This document shows positions 18,196-26,786 of a stretch of 64,000 bases of DNA, piece by piece. The DNA is taken from assembly GCA_964613945.1 (NCBI GenBank), contig CAZTJC010000016.1, positions 1 to 64,000 on the forward strand. Direction: 5' to 3'. This DNA comes from JAVVHH01 sp964613945. Lineage in GTDB: Bacteria > Pseudomonadota > Alphaproteobacteria > Acetobacterales > Acetobacteraceae. Within the stretch, counting starts at the first letter, position 1. Every line of letters begins with the position of its first letter. The position numbers and the translations under genes are program-made. The notes beneath the pieces are model-generated. The model was not told the origin of the DNA and made no database searches. It saw nothing but the letters and a program-made list of their open reading frames with translations.

Positions 18196-19800
18196 CTACG
18201 CCGGCGCGAGGCCGGTATCGTGCCAGTCGCTGGAGCCCCAGCGGGGCTGGTTCATGCCGTTCTGCACCCGCTTGCTGGCGATGGTCTGGAACTCGCGCTC
18301 CGTCATCATCCAGATCGGCAGCTCGTCGTTGATGACTTTGACCCACTCGGCATACAGCGCCTTGCGTTTGGCCGGGTCGAGCTCGGAGGCGGCCTTGTCG
18401 GTCAGCTGGTCAATGGCTTCGGAGGTCCAGCCCCACTGGTTGGTCCACGGTGCGCCCCTGGGGCTGCCGGAGCGGTACCAGACGGAGGTGGATACGGCCG
18501 GGTCGCCGCGATACTGGTGCCAGCCGGTGGCGAGATCGAAGTTCCAGTCCTTGTAAACGGCCGCCAGGGCGCCGGCGATGTCGAGGTTCACGATCTCCAG
18601 GCGGATGCCGACTCCGGCCAGGGATTGCTGCATGAAGGTGGCCAGCAGCGGCACGTCTTCGCCGTTCTGGATCGGCACCAGGCGCAGGCTGAAGCGGATG
18701 CCGCCGGCACCGCGCTTGTAGCCGGCTTCGTCCAGCAGGGCCTCGGCCTTCTTCTTGTCGAACGGGTAGGGCGGCTTGCTGTCGACCGGGTAGAAGGCCG
18801 GCGAGGTCGAGGGGATCGGGCCGGTGGCTGGCTTGCCCTGGCCGTAGAGGAAGTTCTCTAGGAAGAACGGCACATCGATCGCGTGCGCGATGGCCCGACG
18901 CACGCGGACGTCGGACAGCTCCTTGCGGCGGTGGTTGAACTCGAGCGTGTTGTTGAAGGCGTTGGCCTCGGTGCCCTTGGTGGTGACGGTGAAGGCCTTG
19001 TCGGTCTTCAGCCGGTCGAGGTCGGCCAGCGACAGGCCGTTATAGGTGGAGACCTGGATCTGGCCGGACTCCACGGCCGCCGCAGCGGCGGAGCGGTCGG
19101 CGATGAAGCGCCAGACGATCTTGTCGAGATAGGGGTAATCCTGGCGCCAGTACTCCGGGTTGCGCTCGGTCATCACGTACTGGCCACGCTCGTATTTTAC
19201 GAACTTGAACGGGCCGGTGCCGATCGGGGCGGTGTTGGCCGGGTTGTCGAGCACGTTGGTGCCAGCAAAGACGTGCTTGGGCACGACGTAGCCGAGGTCG
19301 CACAAGGCGCGGAGCAGCAGGTTGAGCGGCATCGGCTGCGCGTAGCGGAAGATAGCGGTGTGCTCGTCGGGCGTGTCGACGGCGGTCAGGTATTGCTGGA
19401 GCTGGGTGCTGTAGTTGAGCTGGGTCTTCCACAGCTCCATGGCGTTGTACTGCACGTCGGCGGAGGTGAACGGCTTGCCGTCGTGCCATTTCACGCCTTC
19501 GCGCAGCTTGAACGTGATCGTCTTGCCATCCGGTGCCGCGTCCCATCCGGTGGCGAGCACGCCGACCGGCTTGCCGTCGGCGTCAAGGTCCACGAGCGAT
19601 TCCACCATCTTGCTGGTGATGGCGTAAACGCCGGTGGAGGCGCGGAGCGCCGGATTGAGGATGCGCTGCTCGCCGCTCATGTGCGCCGTCAGCGTGCCGC
19701 CGCGGGTGGGGGCCGGGTCGGCGGCGAATGCCGCGCCGCTGCGTCCGAGCAGCGCCAGGCTGGTGGCAAGAAGCAGGGTATCGCGCCGGGTCGGTCGCAT
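18196..19800 (-). CDS. peptide/nickel-type ABC transporter substrate-binding protein, Tat leader
   Basis: 534 residues from the ATG at 19800. The leader MRPTRRDTLLLATSLALLG has a twin-arginine pair, a hydrophobic core and an AFAADPA cleavage region. The mature protein is SBP family 5: LREGVKWHDGKPFTSADVQYN, NTAPIGTGPFKFVKYERGQYV, VRRAIAHAIDVPFFLENFLYGQGKPATGPIP. It captures a peptide-like solute in the periplasm for the DppB/DppC/ATPase set that follows 3 bases downstream. It lies 123 bases after kynureninase in the same direction; that spacer contains an inverted repeat. Confidence 0.9.
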   Translation of the reverse strand: MRPTRRDTLLLATSLALLGRSGAAFAADPAPTRGGTLTAHMSGEQRILNPALRASTGVYAITSKMVESLVDLDADGKPVGVLATGWDAAPDGKTITFKLREGVKWHDGKPFTSADVQYNAMELWKTQLNYSTQLQQYLTAVDTPDEHTAIFRYAQPMPLNLLLRALCDLGYVVPKHVFAGTNVLDNPANTAPIGTGPFKFVKYERGQYVMTERNPEYWRQDYPYLDKIVWRFIADRSAAAAAVESGQIQVSTYNGLSLADLDRLKTDKAFTVTTKGTEANAFNNTLEFNHRRKELSDVRVRRAIAHAIDVPFFLENFLYGQGKPATGPIPSTSPAFYPVDSKPPYPFDKKKAEALLDEAGYKRGAGGIRFSLRLVPIQNGEDVPLLATFMQQSLAGVGIRLEIVNLDIAGALAAVYKDWNFDLATGWHQYRGDPAVSTSVWYRSGSPRGAPWTNQWGWTSEAIDQLTDKAASELDPAKRKALYAEWVKVINDELPIWMMTEREFQTIASKRVQNGMNQPRWGSSDWHDTGLAPA

Positions 19801-19838
19801 GGCGTGTCTTTCGAGATGGGTCGGGCGAGGCGACGCTA

Positions 19839-19870
19839 ACACGGTTCGCTGCACTGCACAGCGACCGTGT
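19839..19870. repeat. inverted repeat upstream of binding-protein gene
   Basis: Arms ACACGGTTCGCTG and CAGCGACCGTGT pair over 12 bases with one bulged T around a 7-base loop. It lies 39-70 bases upstream of the ATG at 19800 and after the kynureninase stop. On the minus strand it is not followed by a T run, so an operator or leader structure is as likely as a terminator. Confidence 0.4.
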
Positions 19871-19923
19871 CCGATCACTACCGGTTCAGCGGAACCATTA
19901 CGCGACCGCGGTGGTCGGGGTGA

Positions 19924-21153
19924 TCACGTCACCGAACGGCGAACGGCGTAGGCCGGATCGCGCCAGAGGTCCTGGGTCATGATCGTGCCGAGGATCTCGG
20001 CGGCATCCCATAGATCGACGTAGCGCAGCGTCAGCGGCGTGATGCCGAAGCGCAGGATGTCGGGCGCGCGGAAGTCGCCGATGACCCCGCGGGCGATGGC
20101 GGCCTGCATCACCGCATAGGCGTCGGGATGCGAGAAGCAGAGTTGACTGCCGTGCCGCGCCGGATCGGTCGGCGTCTCGCGACGGAATGCCGGGATCACC
20201 GCGTCGATCAACTCGGCCAGCACGGCCACCTGCCGGACCGATTTGGCACGGATATCGGCGCCATCGGCTTCGGCCATCAGCGAGACGCCGACATCGAGCG
20301 CGGTCAGGCTGAGGATCGGCGGCGTGCCGATCACGGCGCTGGCCAGGCCGGGGGCGGGCCGGAAATCCGGCTCGAAGGCGAACGGTGCGGCGTGTCCGAG
20401 CCAGCCGGAGATCGGGAACCGCAGCGCGTCGTGATGGCGGGGCGCGGCGAACAGGAAAGCGGGCGCACCCGGCCCGCCGTTGAGGAATTTGTAGCCGCAG
20501 CCGACGGCGAAATCGGCCCCGGCACCCGTGAGGTCGACGGGAACGGCGCCGGCGGAGTGCGCGAGGTCCCATAGCGCGAGCGCGCCGTGGGCGTGCGCGG
20601 CCCGGGTCAGCGCCGCCATGTCGTGCATCGCGCCGGTGCGGTAGTTCACGTGGGTCAGCATGACGACGGCGACGGTGTCGTCGATCGCGCCCTCGATCTC
20701 CTCGGCGGACAGCATCCGCAACTCGTGGCCGGCGGCCAGGACGGCAGCCAGGCCCTGGGCGACGTAAAGGTCGGTCGGAAAGTTGCTCCGCTCCGACAGG
20801 ATCACGCGCCGACCCGGCCGCATCGCCAGCGCCGCCCCCAGCACCTTGAACAGATTGACCGAGGTGGAGTCCGCCACCACCACGCTGCCGCGGGGCGCGC
20901 CCACGATCGACCCGATCTTGTCAGCCACGCGGCCGGCGAGATCGATCCAGCCGGCATCGTTCCAGGAGCGGATCAGGCCTTGGCCCCATTCCGCCTCCAC
21001 CGCCGCCGCGACCCGGCCGGGGGTGGCGCGGGGCAGGGGGCCGAGCGAATTGCCGTCGAGATAGATCACCCCCTCCGGCAGGGTGAAGCGGTCGCGGAAC
21101 GATGCGAGCTTGTCCGCCCGATCGAGCGCCGCGAGGTCGGCGCGCGTGATCAA
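19924..21153 (-). CDS. kynU: kynureninase
   Basis: 409 residues from a TTG that overlaps the upstream formate ligase stop (TTGA). It is a PLP fold-type I enzyme with IYLDGNSLGPLP near the N-terminus, LWDLAHSAGAVPVDL (PLP aspartate) and GCGYKFLNGGPGAPAF containing the PLP lysine, all kynureninase signatures. It cleaves L-kynurenine or 3-hydroxykynurenine to anthranilate or 3-hydroxyanthranilate plus alanine. Tryptophan dioxygenase and kynurenine formamidase genes are not in the window. Coupling to a formate-activating enzyme is notable because the preceding pathway step releases formate. Confidence 0.9.
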   Translation of the reverse strand: MITRADLAALDRADKLASFRDRFTLPEGVIYLDGNSLGPLPRATPGRVAAAVEAEWGQGLIRSWNDAGWIDLAGRVADKIGSIVGAPRGSVVVADSTSVNLFKVLGAALAMRPGRRVILSERSNFPTDLYVAQGLAAVLAAGHELRMLSAEEIEGAIDDTVAVVMLTHVNYRTGAMHDMAALTRAAHAHGALALWDLAHSAGAVPVDLTGAGADFAVGCGYKFLNGGPGAPAFLFAAPRHHDALRFPISGWLGHAAPFAFEPDFRPAPGLASAVIGTPPILSLTALDVGVSLMAEADGADIRAKSVRQVAVLAELIDAVIPAFRRETPTDPARHGSQLCFSHPDAYAVMQAAIARGVIGDFRAPDILRFGITPLTLRYVDLWDAAEILGTIMTQDLWRDPAYAVRRSVT

Positions 21154-22898
21154 AACAGGCCGGTGATGGCGCCACCGGGAGCCAGACCGATGCCCTCGGC
21201 GGCCGGGACCCTCGGCAGGCCGGGCATGGTCATGATCTCGCCGCAGATGGCGACCACGAACCCGGCGCCCGCGGACAGGCGGACATCGCGGACCTGCACC
21301 GTGTGGCCACTCGGCGCGCCGACGGCCTTGGCGTCGGTGCTGAAGCTGTACTGGGTCTTGGCGACGCAGACCGGCAGGTGGCCGTAGCCTTCCTCCTGCA
21401 AGGACTCGAAGCGCTTGCGGATGGCCGGGTCGGCGGTGATGTCGGCGGCGTCGTAGATCTCGGTCGCGACCGTGCGGAGCTTGTCCCACAGCGGCATGTC
21501 GTCGGGGTAGAGTGGGCGGAACCGGCTGGGCTCGGCGTCGATCAGCTCGACGACGGCCTGGGCCAGATCGGCCGCGCCAGTACCGCCGACGGCCCAATGG
21601 TCGGACAACACGCAGCGGACGCCGATGCCGGCGCAGAGGTCACGCAGGCGTTCCATCTCGGCCGGGGTGTCGGCGCTGAAGCGGTTGATGGCCACGATTG
21701 CGGGAACGCCGAACTTGCCGACGTTGCGGACATGTCGGGCGAGATTGGCGAAGCCGCGTTCGAGGGCGGCGACGTCCTCGGTTTTGAGCGCGTCCTTGGC
21801 GATGCCGCCGTGCATCTTGAGCGCCCGCACGGTAGCGACGACCACAGCCGCGGCAGGCTCGAGCCCGGCGATGCGGCATTTGATGTCGAAGAACTTCTCC
21901 GCGCCGAGATCGGCGCCGAAGCCGGCTTCGGTGACGACGTAGTCGGCCAGCTTCAGTGCCGTGCGGGTCGCCAGCACGCTGTTGCAACCATGGGCGATGT
22001 TGGCGAACGGGCCACCGTGGATGAAGGCCGGGTTGTGCTCAAGAGTTTGGACGAGGTTGGGCGACAGCGCATCACGGAGCAGGGCGGCCATGGCGCCCGC
22101 CGCTTTCAGCTCGCCCGCCGTTACCGCCAGCCCCGCCCGCGTATAGCCGACGACGATGCGGGCCAGCCGCTCCTGCAAGTCCTCGAGGTCGCGCGACAGG
22201 CAGATGATGGCCATGATTTCGGAGGCAACGGTGATGTCGAAGCCGTCCTCGCGCGGGAAACCGTTGGCGACGCCGCCGAGCGAGCCGACGATCTGGCGTA
22301 GCGCCCGGTCGTTCATGTCCAGCGCCCGGCGCCAGGTGATGCGCCGCGGATCGAGGTCGAGCGCGTTGCCCCAATAGACGTGATTGTCGACCAGCGCGGC
22401 GAGCAGGTTGTGGGCCGAGGTGATGGCGTGGAAGTCGCCGGTGAAATGCAGGTTGATGTCGGCCATCGGAACGACCTGGGCGTAGCCGCCGCCGGCTGCG
22501 CCACCCTTGAGGCCGAAACACGGGCCGAGCGACGGCTCGCGCAGGCAGGCGACCGCGCGCTTGCCGATGGCGTTCAGCCCGTCCGACAGGCCGACAGTGG
22601 TGGTGGTCTTGCCCTCGCCAGCTGGCGTCGGTGTGATGGCGGTGACCAGGATCAGCTTGCCGTCCGGCCGGTCCGCCAGCGAGGCGACAAAGGCGAGGTC
22701 GAGCTTGGCCTTGGTGTGGCCATAGGGCTGCAGATGGTCCGGGGCGATCCCGAGCCGGTCTTGCGCCAGCGCCAGGATCGGACGCATGGACGCGGCCTGG
22801 GCGATCTCTGAATCGGATCGCGGCGCACTGTGCTGATCAAGGGTTCCAGTACACACGGTTTCCACAGCCAGGTTCTTCCAACGTCCTTTTCGCGTCAT
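21150..22898 (-). CDS. fhs: formate-tetrahydrofolate ligase
   Basis: 582 residues from the ATG at 22898; in-frame GTG starts at 22865 and 22856 would give lengths closer to the usual 557-560. SDSEIAQAASMRPILALA and LQPYGHTKAKL are the family N-terminus, and TPTPAGEGKTTTTVGLSDGL is the ATP site. Also seen are GLKGGAAGGGYAQVVPM, NLHFTGDFHAI, NPAFIHGGPFANIAHGCNS and TEAGFGADLGAEKF. It ligates formate to tetrahydrofolate with ATP, giving 10-formyl-THF. It overlaps kynureninase downstream by four bases. Confidence 0.92.
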   Translation of the reverse strand: MTRKGRWKNLAVETVCTGTLDQHSAPRSDSEIAQAASMRPILALAQDRLGIAPDHLQPYGHTKAKLDLAFVASLADRPDGKLILVTAITPTPAGEGKTTTTVGLSDGLNAIGKRAVACLREPSLGPCFGLKGGAAGGGYAQVVPMADINLHFTGDFHAITSAHNLLAALVDNHVYWGNALDLDPRRITWRRALDMNDRALRQIVGSLGGVANGFPREDGFDITVASEIMAIICLSRDLEDLQERLARIVVGYTRAGLAVTAGELKAAGAMAALLRDALSPNLVQTLEHNPAFIHGGPFANIAHGCNSVLATRTALKLADYVVTEAGFGADLGAEKFFDIKCRIAGLEPAAAVVVATVRALKMHGGIAKDALKTEDVAALERGFANLARHVRNVGKFGVPAIVAINRFSADTPAEMERLRDLCAGIGVRCVLSDHWAVGGTGAADLAQAVVELIDAEPSRFRPLYPDDMPLWDKLRTVATEIYDAADITADPAIRKRFESLQEEGYGHLPVCVAKTQYSFSTDAKAVGAPSGHTVQVRDVRLSAGAGFVVAICGEIMTMPGLPRVPAAEGIGLAPGGAITGLF

Positions 22899-22949
22899 AG
22901 GCCGGATGGGGATGGGCCGAAACAGTCAAATGGCCGCACCGACGCGCCT

Positions 22950-24302
22950 TTAGTGTGCGGCCTGCGTCGGCAAGCGGCGCCGACGCAGGCCGGCGAACAA
23001 TGCCTCGGCCGTATTCGAGGTCGATACGAAGCCGATCACGGCCGATCCAAGGACACTCACGATCCACCACCACAGGCTCTCGTCGGCGAGCCAATGCACG
23101 ATGCCGATCGCCGTCTCGTCGCTCAACTTGGGTCCGTCCGGAGCGAGATCGCTGATCAGCCCCTGGATGCCCATGCGCCAAAGGACGAACGGGACGGCAA
23201 AATAGGCAATGGAGATGGTGACCCGGCCCAAGCGCGTCGGCGTCTCGGTCGACAGGGCCGACAGACCTGGCAAGGCGAGGATCAACAGCATCGAGCGATA
23301 GCTGATGTTCTGCCCGACGAAGAAACACCCGATGACCAGCATCGCGCCGGCGACGAGAAGGCCGCGACACGCGGGAGACAAGCGCTGCATCGACTCCCGG
23401 ACGCCGCCGCGGAAGCAGAGCCACAGCCCCAGGCCGAGCGACGCCAGCAGCAGGAGGATTTTCAGGGCGGGAGGTCCCGCCGTCTTGATGCTGTTCAGCA
23501 CAAAGGCGTTGTGCAGCCCCGACGATTCAAGCGCGCGCACCAGAAGCTTGATCGAACCGGTCGGCAGATTGGTTGCCCCAATGAAGTCGCCGAAGGATCC
23601 GCCATGCGGTATGTGGGCGAGCGCCTTGCTCAGCTCGTCATGAAAGCCCCATGCAAAGGCCAGCAGGACCATCGCTGCCAGCACTGAGAGGACGATGAAG
23701 CTTTTGATCCTTTCCCGGAGCACGAGCAGCAACACCGTCAGCGGATAGAACTTCAGCAGGCCGGTCAGCATCATCAGTGCATAGCCGAGACCGCGTGAGC
23801 CCAGCCTGCCCGACCAAAGCCGGACTGCGACCACCGTCAGGATGAACACCAGAACGTCGACATTGGCGCGTTCCAGACCGAAGACGCAGGCACCGGAGAA
23901 CACGGCCAGGAGCAGGATGACCAGGTCACGCGGACGCCGCGGGGCCGGCAGTCCGAGTAGCGCGACCGCGAAGGCCATGATGATCAGCAGGCCTTGCATC
24001 TGGACCGAGGCGGGGTCGGTGGGCAGAAACGTGAACCGCAGCCAAAGCGGCGAGTAGTTGTGCACGACGCTCTTGCCGGGCCGGTAACATGGCAGGTCGA
24101 CATAAACGTCCACACCGCGGCCCCAGCACTCGATGGCGGCGGGCATGGCTTCCCAATCCATGAACGGACGCTCGTACGGCAGGCGCATCCAATGCTTCAG
24201 GACCGAGGTGTAGAGGTTGGGATCGGTGTTGAAGGCGATGGCGAACAAGCCGATCGCCGCGAGCACGGCCAGCGGTGCGACGAAACGTGAAACGGGGTGC
24301 AT
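22950..24302 (-). CDS. GT87/DUF2029-type integral membrane glycosyltransferase
   Basis: 450 residues with roughly ten to eleven hydrophobic segments. The family marks are an acidic first loop (MDWEAMPAAIE), FGLERANVDVLVF and LLKFYPLTVLLLV, matching the DUF2029 / GT87 polyprenyl-phosphate mannosyltransferase-like group. It probably uses a lipid-linked sugar at the membrane. It lies within a minus-strand run of catabolic genes, 10 bases after the PPC-domain gene and 51 bases before fhs, a context that does not explain a glycosyltransferase role. Confidence 0.7.
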   Translation of the reverse strand: MHPVSRFVAPLAVLAAIGLFAIAFNTDPNLYTSVLKHWMRLPYERPFMDWEAMPAAIECWGRGVDVYVDLPCYRPGKSVVHNYSPLWLRFTFLPTDPASVQMQGLLIIMAFAVALLGLPAPRRPRDLVILLLAVFSGACVFGLERANVDVLVFILTVVAVRLWSGRLGSRGLGYALMMLTGLLKFYPLTVLLLVLRERIKSFIVLSVLAAMVLLAFAWGFHDELSKALAHIPHGGSFGDFIGATNLPTGSIKLLVRALESSGLHNAFVLNSIKTAGPPALKILLLLASLGLGLWLCFRGGVRESMQRLSPACRGLLVAGAMLVIGCFFVGQNISYRSMLLILALPGLSALSTETPTRLGRVTISIAYFAVPFVLWRMGIQGLISDLAPDGPKLSDETAIGIVHWLADESLWWWIVSVLGSAVIGFVSTSNTAEALFAGLRRRRLPTQAAH

Positions 24303-24312
24303 GGGTAGGTGC

Positions 24313-25164
24313 CTATGTGAGGGACAGCACGATCTCGGCGCAGATCAGCACCGGGTTCAGGCTTGGTATCACGCGCCCGGCGATGATGGTGCCGGTGTGG
24401 TCGACCACCACGGTCTCGATCTCCGCCCGTGCTCGGCCTGTGGCATCGGGGGCGACAGTGCCGCGGCGGATGAAGAATTCCGTCGGGGTCGTGTCGATGC
24501 GCGCGCCGTCGAGCCGGCTGCCGATCGTGCTGCCGATGCCGCTGAGGACGGTCGCGCGCGTGGCGCCGTGGCGCTGGCAGAGCGCCTCGATGCCGCCGAC
24601 CAGATCCTCGTTGGGCCGTAACCGCCCGAGGACGCAGCGCCCCGCCTCGGCGCCTAGCTGCACGGGACCGAACAGGGTGAAGTTGGTTTCCGCATCCGGG
24701 GTCGCGCGCATCTCGGCCTCCGCAACGCCGGAAGCCCGCACCTCGGAGGCCGTGCCGATCCTGCTGTCGAGCGGCAGGATGTGGCCGGCCGCGACGCCGG
24801 CCGAACCGTGCCACAGCGCATGGGCGTGCAGGAAAGGGGCGCCGTCACGCTGGCCGAAGGTCGCGGTGCCGCTCTCGATGCGGACGCCACCGGGTTCCCG
24901 GCGGGTCTCGCTGTAGAAGGCGACGTGCTCGGCATCCGGGGACAGCGAGGGGATGACATAATCGAACGGCGCCAAGTGCAGGCCGGCGAGATCGACGGTC
25001 CCGCCGCGGATGCAGGCGGCTGCCAGGGGACCCGCGACGGCGTCCACCAGCGACAGACCCGGCGTGGCGGTGAAGCTGAGTTCGCGCAGATGGCCGATGG
25101 CGCTCTCGATCCGCACCGGGTGCGGCGGACCCGGCTGCACGATGCGGCGCGGGGAGGGGCTCAC
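24313..25164 (-). CDS. tandem PPC (DUF296)-domain protein
   Basis: 283 residues from a GTG overlapping the ligase stop (GTGA). Two PPC-like modules are visible. The first (about 60-165) contains APFLHAHALWHGSAGVAAGHILP; the second (about 180-283) begins LRPNEDLVGGIEALCQRHG and continues ATVLSGIGSTIGSRL and VDHTGTIIAGRVIP. PPC domains occur in plant AT-hook proteins and in stand-alone bacterial trimers of unclear function. No AT-hook is present here. Coupling to an acyl-CoA ligase and thiolase suggests a metabolic rather than chromatin role. Function not assigned. Confidence 0.7.
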   Translation of the reverse strand: MSPSPRRIVQPGPPHPVRIESAIGHLRELSFTATPGLSLVDAVAGPLAAACIRGGTVDLAGLHLAPFDYVIPSLSPDAEHVAFYSETRREPGGVRIESGTATFGQRDGAPFLHAHALWHGSAGVAAGHILPLDSRIGTASEVRASGVAEAEMRATPDAETNFTLFGPVQLGAEAGRCVLGRLRPNEDLVGGIEALCQRHGATRATVLSGIGSTIGSRLDGARIDTTPTEFFIRRGTVAPDATGRARAEIETVVVDHTGTIIAGRVIPSLNPVLICAEIVLSLT

Positions 25165-26786
25165 CGGGCGTCTGGGGCGGTCAGTTCGCCGCGTGCTTCC
25201 AGGGTTTCCCGAACAATCTTCTTGGTGATCTTGCCGTAGGCGGATTTAGGCAGCTCGTCCCAGAACACCACCCGTTTCGGCATCTTGTAGCGAGTAATCT
25301 TGTCCTGCAGCCAATGCAGCAACGCGGCTTCCTCGAGGGTGGCGCCGGGTCGGCGGACGCAGACGGCGATGCCGGCCTCGCCCCAGGTGCGGTCCGGCAC
25401 GCCGACGATCGCCACTTCGGCCAAAGCGGGGTGGGTCAGCAGCTTTTCCTCGATCTCGCGCGGATACACGTTGGAGCCGCCGGAGATGTACATGTCGGAG
25501 GCGCGCCCGGTGATGAACAGGAAGCCGGCCTCGTCCATGTGGCCGAGATCGCCGGTGCGGAACCAGCCGTTGCGGAACGCCTTGGCGTTGGCCTCGGGGT
25601 TGTCGTAGTAGCCGGGGAAGACGGCGGGGCCGCAGGCGCAGATCTCGCCGGTCTCGAACGGCGACACCTCGCGGCCGGTGTCGTCCTGAATCTGAATCTG
25701 CATCCCCGTGCGCTCGAAGCCGCAGGTGCCGACCCGGACCTCAGGCCCGTCCTCGACCGAGTGCATTGCTGGCGGCAGGACGGTGATGTTGCCGGTGACT
25801 TCGCCGAGGCCGAAATACTGCACCAGAACCGGGCCGAGCTTGCGCAGGGCGTGCTTCTGGTCTTCCCGGTACATCGGCGCCCCGGCGTAGATCACGTAGC
25901 GCAGCGACGAATGGTCGTGCCGGTCGACGGAGTCGTGCTCGGTCAGCAGCTTCACGATGGTGGGCACGGTGAACATGTTGGTAACGCGCCAGCGGGCGAC
26001 CAGGCGCCAGGCTTCGTCGGCATCGAAGCGCTCGCCGGTGGGCATCACCGTGCAGACGCCGTGGGCGACCTGGGTGAGTTGATGGATGCCGGCACCGTGT
26101 GACAGCGGGGCGAGCAGCAGCGAGACGTCGGCGGCGGTGGTACCGGGCATCAGGTCGCAAAGGTGGTTGGTGATGACGAAGGCCATGTGGCCGTGGGTCA
26201 GGACGGCGCCCTTGGGGCGGCCGGTGGTTCCCGAGGTGAAGAAAAACCAGCAGGGATCGTCGTACTCGACATCGGCGACCGGGCTGGAGGTGCCGAGATG
26301 CCGGTCCACCAGCGCGTCGTAGTCGGCACCGAACGCGGCCTCGCCGATGGCGATGACGAGACGGAGGTCCGTTACGCTCGCCAGCACTGCGGCGGCATGG
26401 TCGGTGAATTCCGCGCCGCAGATCATGGCGCTCGCGCCGCTGGCGGCTGCGAGATAGGCGACCTCGTCCGGGGACTGGCGGAAGTTGGCCGGCACCCACA
26501 CGGCGCCGAGCCGGAAGCTGGCGAACATGCTCTCGAACATCTGGCTGCAGTTGCGGGACTGCACCAGGATCCGGTCGCCCTTGCCGAGCCCGCTCGCCGC
26601 CAGCGCGGTCACCATCGCGTCGACCCGGCGGTCCATCTCGGCCCAGCTCCAGGACCGTTCGCCCCAGATCAGCGCCGGGTTGTCCGGGTAGCGCCGGGCA
26701 TTCTGTCGCAGGAAGTGCGACAGGTTCATGACCCGGCGGCTCATCGGCGTCACGCCGCCTTTCGGCGGCGCGACAGCGGTGGTCAA
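25161..26786 (-). CDS. AMP-dependent acyl-CoA synthetase (ligase)
   Basis: 541 residues from a TTG that overlaps the thiolase stop (TTGA); an ATG fourteen codons later (26744) is the alternative. Adenylation motifs are FFFTSGTTGRPKGAVLTHGH (A3), YFGLGEVTGN (A5), GWFRTGDLGHMDEAGFLFI (A7), GRASDMYISGGSNVYPREIE (A8) and LPKSAYGKITKKIV with the catalytic lysine (A10). It activates a carboxylic acid, probably a fatty or aromatic acid, to its CoA thioester. Coupled to the thiolase and the PPC protein. Confidence 0.88.
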   Translation of the reverse strand: MTTAVAPPKGGVTPMSRRVMNLSHFLRQNARRYPDNPALIWGERSWSWAEMDRRVDAMVTALAASGLGKGDRILVQSRNCSQMFESMFASFRLGAVWVPANFRQSPDEVAYLAAASGASAMICGAEFTDHAAAVLASVTDLRLVIAIGEAAFGADYDALVDRHLGTSSPVADVEYDDPCWFFFTSGTTGRPKGAVLTHGHMAFVITNHLCDLMPGTTAADVSLLLAPLSHGAGIHQLTQVAHGVCTVMPTGERFDADEAWRLVARWRVTNMFTVPTIVKLLTEHDSVDRHDHSSLRYVIYAGAPMYREDQKHALRKLGPVLVQYFGLGEVTGNITVLPPAMHSVEDGPEVRVGTCGFERTGMQIQIQDDTGREVSPFETGEICACGPAVFPGYYDNPEANAKAFRNGWFRTGDLGHMDEAGFLFITGRASDMYISGGSNVYPREIEEKLLTHPALAEVAIVGVPDRTWGEAGIAVCVRRPGATLEEAALLHWLQDKITRYKMPKRVVFWDELPKSAYGKITKKIVRETLEARGELTAPDAR

